Shown here: in pieces, positions 63,813 through 64,000 of the stretch
Layout of the letters: each line of letters starts with the position of its first letter
Position numbering within the stretch: the stretch's first letter is position 1
DNA from: Chlorobium sp.
GTDB taxonomy: Bacteria; Bacteroidota; Chlorobiia; Chlorobiales; Chlorobiaceae
Length of the DNA: 64,000 bases
Reading direction: 5' to 3'
NCBI RefSeq assembly: GCF_021740465.1
Contig: NZ_JAIOZR010000004.1
Location: 89,138-153,137 of the forward strand
The notes under the pieces: model-generated
What the model saw: only the letters and a program-made list of their open reading frames with translations
Told to the model about the DNA's origin: nothing
The model's database searches: none
Position numbers and translations under genes: made by a program

Positions 63813-64000
63813 TTATGCAGCGGAAAGGCGCTGCCCCTCTTGATCATTCAATTCTTTTCTCGGCTCGTTTTTCAGTTGATACTTGTCAACGATTCCGGCC
63901 CCGCCTCCCGTGCCCGATTGATAGACCTGATCCGGAGTGCTGTAGGCCAGAGCTTGATGCATCCGTTCACCGTTGTAGAAGACGAAATACGCTTTCAATC
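63813..64000 (-). mobile_element. IS3-family transposase, C-terminal part (continues past the right edge)
   Basis: The last 62 or so residues of an IS3 OrfB integrase: KAYFVFYNGERMHQALAYST and then PDQVYQSGTGGGAGIV, matching the typical ending YFxFYNxERPHQALGYxTP. The stop is at 63813-63815 on the reverse strand and the frame is open to base 64000. A clean frame suggests a fairly intact element, unlike the wreck at 28.3 kb. Copy number and terminal repeats cannot be judged here. Confidence 0.9.

Noticed and set aside
1..64000. CRISPR arrays, prophage genes, toxin-antitoxin or defence islands
   Set aside because: I looked for regularly spaced repeats and for phage or defence families along the whole window and saw none. 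The CPBP protease is the only gene sometimes linked to immunity, and its neighbours are housekeeping genes.

Overview
The window is a chromosomal segment, roughly half G+C, packed with housekeeping genes and holding about 65 protein genes and two tRNA genes. It most resembles a green sulfur bacterium (Chlorobiota, Chlorobium/Pelodictyon-like). The basis is family recognition and not a search: a succinyl-CoA ligase alpha subunit kept apart from its beta partner, a type 2 isopentenyl-diphosphate isomerase beside a long-chain polyprenyl synthase, a short divergent RNA polymerase omega subunit behind gmk, a 35-residue AURKAIP1-like protein, and a promoter that also fits the Bacteroidota-type consensus. 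LPS genes (lpxB, kdsD, lptC, bamA, skp) show a Gram-negative double membrane.

Layout. 1-9.3 kb: apt, mtaB, rodA, era, the classical cmk-rpsA pair, ychF and murI. 9.4-14 kb: ispH, a large hybrid flavin/iron-sulfur oxidoreductase and lpxB. 14-17.9 kb: a phosphohexomutase, then an ECF sigma factor cassette (sigma, single-pass membrane protein, two Spy/CpxP-like envelope proteins). 18-23.5 kb: a lipid-linked sugar flippase, kdsD, gatA-sucD. 23.7-28 kb: uppS-bamA and a small outer-membrane barrel with a good promoter and terminator. 28-28.6 kb: the wreck of an IS3-family transposase. 28.7-35.6 kb: a BFN/UVR protein, etfBA, tRNA-Leu(GAG), tRNA-Lys(TTT), the AURKAIP1-like gene, rho, folC, ruvA, rpsT. 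35.8-43.9 kb: glmM with an MsbA-type exporter, a FtsX-like permease, fni-ispB-dprA. 43.9-47.2 kb: an FkbM methyltransferase, then skp-lptC-panD and a GlmU-like nucleotidyltransferase lacking its acetyltransferase half. 47.2-57 kb: yicC-gmk-rpoZ and the long rimP-nusA-infB-rbfA-truB-ribF-rpsO translation cluster. 57-64 kb: hisS with a glutaredoxin-like gene, ptsN, a CPBP protease with cdsA, a glycosyltransferase, a YrbL-like kinase and an IS3-family transposase cut by the window edge.

How it fits together. Most of the DNA serves translation (rpsA, rpsO, rpsT, infB, rbfA, rimP, truB, hisS, gatA, mtaB, tRNAs), transcription (nusA, rho, rpoZ, ECF sigma) and envelope building (murI, rodA, uppS, glmM, lpxB, kdsD, lptC, bamA, skp, cdsA, flippase). 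Isoprenoid genes (ispH, fni, ispB, uppS) could feed undecaprenyl-phosphate, quinone side chains and pigments.

I found no CRISPR array, prophage, toxin-antitoxin or recognisable defence island. The candidates most worth a second look are the ECF sigma/Spy-like cassette, the 659-residue hybrid oxidoreductase, the AURKAIP1-like protein, and a roughly 43-bp repeat present twice, 19 kb apart. Mobile-element traces are confined to 28.3-28.6 kb and the right edge.
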